A stretch of 64,000 nucleotides of DNA, taken from assembly GCA_950106755.1 (NCBI GenBank), contig OX467089.1:29555345-29619344 (forward strand), read 5' to 3'. The notes under the pieces were generated by a model, which made no database searches, had not been told where the DNA came from, and worked only from the letters and a program-made list of their open reading frames with translations. Of this stretch, positions 59,865 through 64,000 are shown piece after piece (the first letter of the stretch is position 1; each line of letters opens with the position of its first letter). Source of the DNA: Climacium dendroides (taxonomy: Eukaryota; Streptophyta; Bryopsida; Hypnales; Climaciaceae). The position numbers were made by a program, and so were the translations under genes.

Positions 59865-60197
59865 ATGATTGCAACTTCAGTACCCATTGTAGAGCCTGAC
59901 AAAACAGGACCTTCTGAGCCACTCACACTGGCACATACACCCATGGACGTCTCTAGTGACATAAAAGAGAACAAAGCCAAGAAGGAGGATGTGGTAAGTT
60001 TCTATGACGTCATGGATGCCGCACAATGAGCAGCAAATGCTTTTGAGAGCTCAGTATTAAGTCGAGTAAGTGACACTAGGGCATATACATGTTGTAAGCG
60101 TTTGGCTAGAATCATGATGATGGCTAGGGATAGGAATAGACCAATCACATTTATGTCTCCTGAGAGTTCTGACACTGATTATAGTTTAGAAAGTTAG
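59865..60197 (+). pseudogene. Small open stretch upstream of ParB-like gene 3, one in-frame TGA
   Basis: ATG 59865 gives MIATSVPIVEPDKTGPSEPL, then KENKAKKEDVVSFYDVMDAA. A TGA at 60027-60029 (AQ-stop-AANAFE) interrupts it, and the frame continues to TAG 60195 with RPITFMSPESSDTDYSLES. A GTAAGT at 59994 could instead be a donor joining to exon 60569 in phase, which would avoid the TGA and make this the first exon of the next gene. No domain is recognised. Confidence 0.4.
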
Positions 60198-60568
60198 GTT
60201 CCATCATTATAGATGGTCAAGTGATGGAGGACTACTCTTGGTGTGATTGTAGCACCATTTAGGGTAGACAAGAGGTTGTCATCATTCACCTTAGTTCCGA
60301 CTCAAAGGTGGATGTTGACATTGATTGATTCCAATCACTTGGAACACACCTGGAATCATTTTGTGCTGACACTGATGTAGACCCTTGCATGTCTAATATG
60401 AACATTCATTTTACATAATTTGAAATGATTAGTGTTTAAATATTGCCATGTTATTCCATTTGAAGTCCTTGAATAATTCACCAGCATTTTCAATACATGC
60501 ATTTCATTTTTAATTTTTATTCTCATGTTTCAAATCTATGACTATTAATTTATTCCTTCTTGTACTAG

Positions 60569-61749
60569 CAAATGGATGCATCTCCTTCAGTTCTGTCACA
60601 GAATGAGACCAAACTAGAAACCCAAATCAATAATGACACCCCTCAACTGGACATTGGAGGTGAAGGTGAGGGGGAGTTCATGGAAGAAGAGGTGACGGTA
60701 GATGTCTTAGAGGAAGAAAATAAAGACTTGGATGAGGATGAATTGCAGTCATATCACAAAGTGGATTCGGTCAAGACCATTGCATCTCTGAGGATGAAGC
60801 CCGAACATCTCTTTCAACTTCAAATCTCATTTTGCCAAATGGTGGCCATGCCTATGGTAAGGCCCACACTTGCTTGTGACATAAAGTTGCTTGAGCAAGA
60901 GTTCAACAGAGCATACCGAGATGGAGCCACGGTTTTTTATGTGACAACAACAAATGAAGCCAAAGAAAGTTCAGCATTCATTGAGGAAGAGATGGAGGGG
61001 TGGGATCCGTTGTGGAAAAAGAGGAATGACATCTTCAATGCCGAGGTTGAGGCCGTACCTAAGTTGAGGTTTCTGAAAAACCTGAAGTTCTTTGTTTGTG
61101 GCGGTAATCATAGGCTCCTTTCTTGGATGAGCTACATCAACAGGAAGCATTCCAAGGATTGGGACTGGCATTGTGCTGTGGACTCAATTGTTCTTGAGAC
61201 CAAGGTGAAGACAGATTTGGTCATGCATGTGATGCATGACATAAACAAGTGATTAACTCATGTAGAAATAATTCAATGACATTGCTTGATTTTAATTTTG
61301 ATTTTAAAATGTTTCATCTGGTTTTCAAACCATTTAAGAATGTTGTTTCAAATAATTGCAGGTCCACAGAGGACTCACATGTGAAAACCAACCTCGTCCA
61401 TACTTTATACCACGTTTAAAAATTTGGACTTCTTCCTATCCAACGATTCAACAACATGTTGAGGCGGTTGAAACTCAAATGTTGCGAGATAGCAAAATCA
61501 AAGAGGACTTGGTACTCTATGCCCCTTGAGGTGTTTACAACTTTTCTTTTTTGGGTGAGAAATTCTTGGATTAGTTCACTATAACTCATGTTGGCTTCTA
61601 TTTGAATATGGTTATTCTAGTACATTTTGATTGTAAATTGAATATGCTTTCTCTATCTGATCTTCTCTTCTTTAATGCTCATTATTCATGAATTTCTTCT
61701 TGTCATTGGATTTGTGCAGCAAGAGATATTGTCGTACGCGCAGTTAGCT
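60569..61749 (+). CDS. ParB-like gene 3 (GGNHR box), exons visible to 61749
   Basis: Exon 60569-61248 follows an acceptor (TGTACTAG) and contains ATG 60572. It has an acidic start, then CDIKLLEQEFNRAYRDGATV, and FFVCGGNHRLLSWMSYINR near residue 175, a clearer ParB/sulfiredoxin-type G-x-H/R box than in loci 1 and 2. VDSIVLETK and LVMHVMHDINK follow. A GTGATT donor and CACAG acceptor (61370) add GLTCENQPRPYFIPRLKIW; a GTACTC donor at 61512 then joins a 30-base exon at 61720-61749 bounded by GTGCAG and GTAAGT. Alternatively translation stops at TGA 61249 or 61530. No stop interrupts the main exon. The 3' end is not found; TCCGGA-rich DNA begins at 61830. ParB-like folds bind DNA or cut nucleotides; the role here is unknown. 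Confidence 0.5.
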
Positions 61750-61829
61750 GTAAGTATCCTTATAATGGCAAATTGTTGTAAGATGACACAAATTATTGTT
61801 CCAGGGAATTCTAGTATGGTATCGTTGAT

Positions 61830-62180
61830 GTAAAGACTTCCGGATCTTTACTACTTTCTTAAACCCTCAATTCACTCATTCTTCTCACTACTTCCTCACT
61901 ACGTTCCGGAAAATCAAGACTTTCCGGATTCCGATCCGGATCTGGAACACCCACGGAACTCGATTCCGTTTCCTTTCGTTAATGGTTTTTGTTGCCTCTA
62001 TTTTATCCTCAAAGGGTCCACCCTTGATTTGAGAGGGGCGGGGACTCACCACTTGTTTATCTAAGATTTCTACACTCTAAATCTAATTAAACACACAGAC
62101 ACAGACGATAGAGTTGCATTATGAGGAGGGAGAACTATTCTTTCACAGTTTCCGGATTGGCCAATCTGGAGACATGTCAC
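61830..62180. mobile_element. Small TCCGGA-rich remnant
   Basis: TTCCGGA, GATCCGGATCTGG and related words are dense here, as in the insertions at 14-18, 21.6-23.6 and 25.1-27.9 kb. It follows the last visible exon of ParB-like gene 3 and may have displaced its 3' end. No coding frame. Confidence 0.4.
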
Positions 62181-62234
62181 ACAAAGGAACTCTAACAGGC
62201 GAGTACGAGTGTAAGAAGGGTCCCTAGAGGACCC

Positions 62235-62515
62235 ACAGTTGCCCCTCTAGGATATGCGATCACCCCATTTCGACCTGCAATCGCCCTTTCTCCACCCGCG
62301 ATCACCCAACATGGACCCGTTGTCGCCCTTTCTCAACCCGCATGCGTCCCACTGTGACCCACGGTCACCCTAGTTGGACCCGCATGCGCCCCCACTTGAA
62401 TCCGCATGCACCTTTAAACTCGCGGTCACCCCCCTAACATGCAATCGTCCTTCTAGGACCCGCATGCACCCCTTCCGACCTACGGTCGACCGAGCCGTGG
62501 TCGCCCCACCTACAT
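62235..62515. repeat. GC-rich CCCGCATGCGCCC minisatellite
   Basis: About nine units of 27-33 bases with GACCCGCATGCGCCC or GACCCGCGGTCACCC cores. It lies about 190 bases upstream of the GWE-domain gene at 62704, the same position in which CGGACGG arrays sit at that gene's relatives, although the sequence differs. Confidence 0.7.
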
Positions 62516-62703
62516 ATCCAGTTGTCCTTGTATTGTTCAACACTTTTCTTCATTTTGGCTTGGTGTCTTATATCCATTCGTGGCTACATGCATGAGCCCT
62601 ATTTGTTGAAACTTTAACTTCTTCTACTTTCATCACATTTCTTGGTACAGTCACGAGGTTTTCATTTCAACAATCGTTCACGAGTGTTGAAGACAAGAAG
62701 ATA

Positions 62704-64000
62704 ATGTCGATTCCTATCTCCATCGCTGCACACACTACCAGAGCAATTAGGAAGGCAACCAAAGACAAGCTTCGGAAGTGTAGGGGCACCATACACCGAA
62801 AGCAACTACACGTTTTGAATAGCAAAAACCACCCTGCTTTCAAAGGCTGGGAGGACGAGCCAGAGCCATGGACTATGCCAATGTGCAAAGAGTATATTGA
62901 ATGGTGTCACATCGACAAATTCTTTCTGGCTTGGCGACATCATTATAATTGTCACACCAACAAGGCCAATTTGAAGTATTGTGAAAATAAGGATTTCACA
63001 CAAAGGTGCTTCGAATTGTGGCAAGTCCTCTATAGGACCCCTTTCATTGAAAGAAATGTGGTGCCTCTTTTCCTTGCAAGAGACGCATATGTTGAGGTGG
63101 TGCTTAACAAGGAGGTCGATAGGACAACAATCAAAGAAAGCACATATATACAACGGCCCGAAAGTGATTTAATACCAAGGGTGTATTGACTTTCCCAAAA
63201 GGAGGGCTGGGACATATTCAAAGTGCATATAAAATTGTCCAACCTGTAGAAGTAGAGACTGAGGAATCTGCAGAAGATAATGATTCTGATGGTACGCGAA
63301 TTACAAGGAACGCGTGAGTTATTGAAGAGGTTGTTGTCCCTTCTGAGGTTTAGATTGTGATGGATGATGGAGGTGGACCATCACGAGGACGTAGAGCAAG
63401 GCAACCTTCGAAAGTGCGACAATCTACCACACAAATTGGTCCTAGATTAGCATCAACAACTGTTCCAACCAATATTTTGCCACAACAAGATGCCAGCAGA
63501 GTCTTTGACTTCAAACCGGATGAAGACACAACCATGGAAGTACTTGGTGGCGATTCTGATCCTCAACCTCAAGAGGCCCTAAGGGTGAACACTATAACTT
63601 TGGTACAAGCTTTGGTTTTGCTAAAGAACAAAGACACCATGATTGCCTCACTCCAATGTAATGTGAAGAAATTGCAAGATGAATGCAACAAACAGAAGAC
63701 TATCATTTCTCAACAATGTACAGAATTGAAAAGCCTCCGAGAAAAAGAACACGACGCTTTTATTTTATCGGATATGGACGATAGCTTAATTGACCATGAT
63801 CCAATGCAATTAGATAAGGTGATAGGGGACCTTACAATTGATGTCCATCACCATTCTCCTCCTGCCAAACGTACAAAGCATCCAGCAAATTTTCCAAATG
63901 CAAGTCCGATTGCCATCATGGGAGATAGGTCCAATCCTACAAGTGACCTACAAGAGTCCCAAGATTCCCTCTCATTCCTGGTGCTTTCAAGCTTCGTAGC
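62704..64000 (+). pseudogene. GWE-domain gene, third copy, broken, runs off the window
   Basis: ATG 62704 gives a basic start, then GWEDEPEPWTMPMCKEYIEW and LWQVLYRTPF...AYVEVVLNKEVDRTTI, aligning with the N-terminal domain of the RING-H2 gene (GWEKEDVEYW; VWKALF; AELILGRQVDW). Near 63165 the coding sense shifts frame (TKGVLTFPKGGLGHIQSAYK). It then meets TGA 63315-63317 (RNA-stop-VIEEVV) and TAG 63351-63353 (PSEV-stop-IVMDD). After that one frame is open from 63360 to the window end: basic RGRRARQPSK, then a coiled coil (LLKNKDTMIASLQCNVKKLQ) and an acidic stretch, the same order as in the 1208-aa protein. Any RING finger would be beyond 64000. The TGA suits former CGA and the TAG former CAG. 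Confidence 0.6.

Noticed and set aside
1..64000. TAG read as a sense codon (Gln), a reassigned nuclear code
   Set aside because: It was tempting because Gln fits nearly every TAG. But the 1208-aa and about 1048-aa intact genes contain no TAG, aligned residues include Trp, and TGA also interrupts frames at former CGA. Methylation-driven decay explains all of these.
1..64000. Endogenous giant-virus segment (kinase, phosphatase and ParB-like genes together)
   Set aside because: Genes are spliced with conserved intron phases and linked to repeats; no capsid, packaging ATPase or viral polymerase was seen.

Overview
The window reads as nuclear DNA of a plant-like (streptophyte) eukaryote. Genes are spliced, with short GT-AG introns of about 95 bp to 1.6 kb. 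TATA boxes are present, 'CCCTAAA'-type motifs occur, and low-complexity AT-rich spacers, minisatellites and decayed mobile-element-like genes fill most of the space. No rRNA, tRNA, operon or ribosome-binding-site organisation was seen. I cannot name the species.

Layout. 0-12 kb: a BED zinc-finger fragment, an intact 1208-residue RING-H2 protein, a broken relative of that protein, and a kinase-like gene; each has a GC-rich CGGACGG minisatellite with a TATA-type motif in or beside it, upstream of the start. 13.5-19.1 kb: two oppositely oriented decayed gag-like genes of a family rich in TCCGGA, and a kinase-like fragment. 19.6-31.2 kb (minus strand): locus 1, remains of a large gene with a ParB-like 'INGQH' domain, an acidic coiled-coil region, an FCP1/NIF-type HAD domain and a tail, split by two TCCGGA-rich insertions. 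37-45.1 kb (minus): locus 3, an uninterrupted multi-exon gene with a HAD-like domain lacking its catalytic aspartates. 47.7-54.4 kb (minus): locus 2, a better preserved paralogue of locus 1 in which ParB-like, coiled-coil and HAD segments join by phase-matched splicing into one polypeptide. 58.8-64 kb: a 173-bp satellite, a third ParB-like gene, and a third member of the RING-gene family running off the window.

Three patterns link these parts. (1) The broken reading frames are interrupted by TAG (about 25) and TGA (6) but never TAA by my hand count. Aligned paralogues show Trp (as C-TGG) and Arg at some of these positions. That is what deamination at plant-type CHG and CG methylation sites would produce. 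(2) Each large locus carries its own palindromic repeat in its introns and flank: TATCCTCGAGTCGAGGATA at locus 1, AGCTCGATTCGAGCT at locus 2, ATGACT...AGTCAT at locus 3. For the ParB-like loci this recalls protein-site pairs, but binding is only a hypothesis. (3) The gene families (ParB-like/HAD, GWE-domain/RING, kinase-like, gag-like) each recur two or three times within 64 kb, so the window is an island of an expanding, partly silenced gene set.
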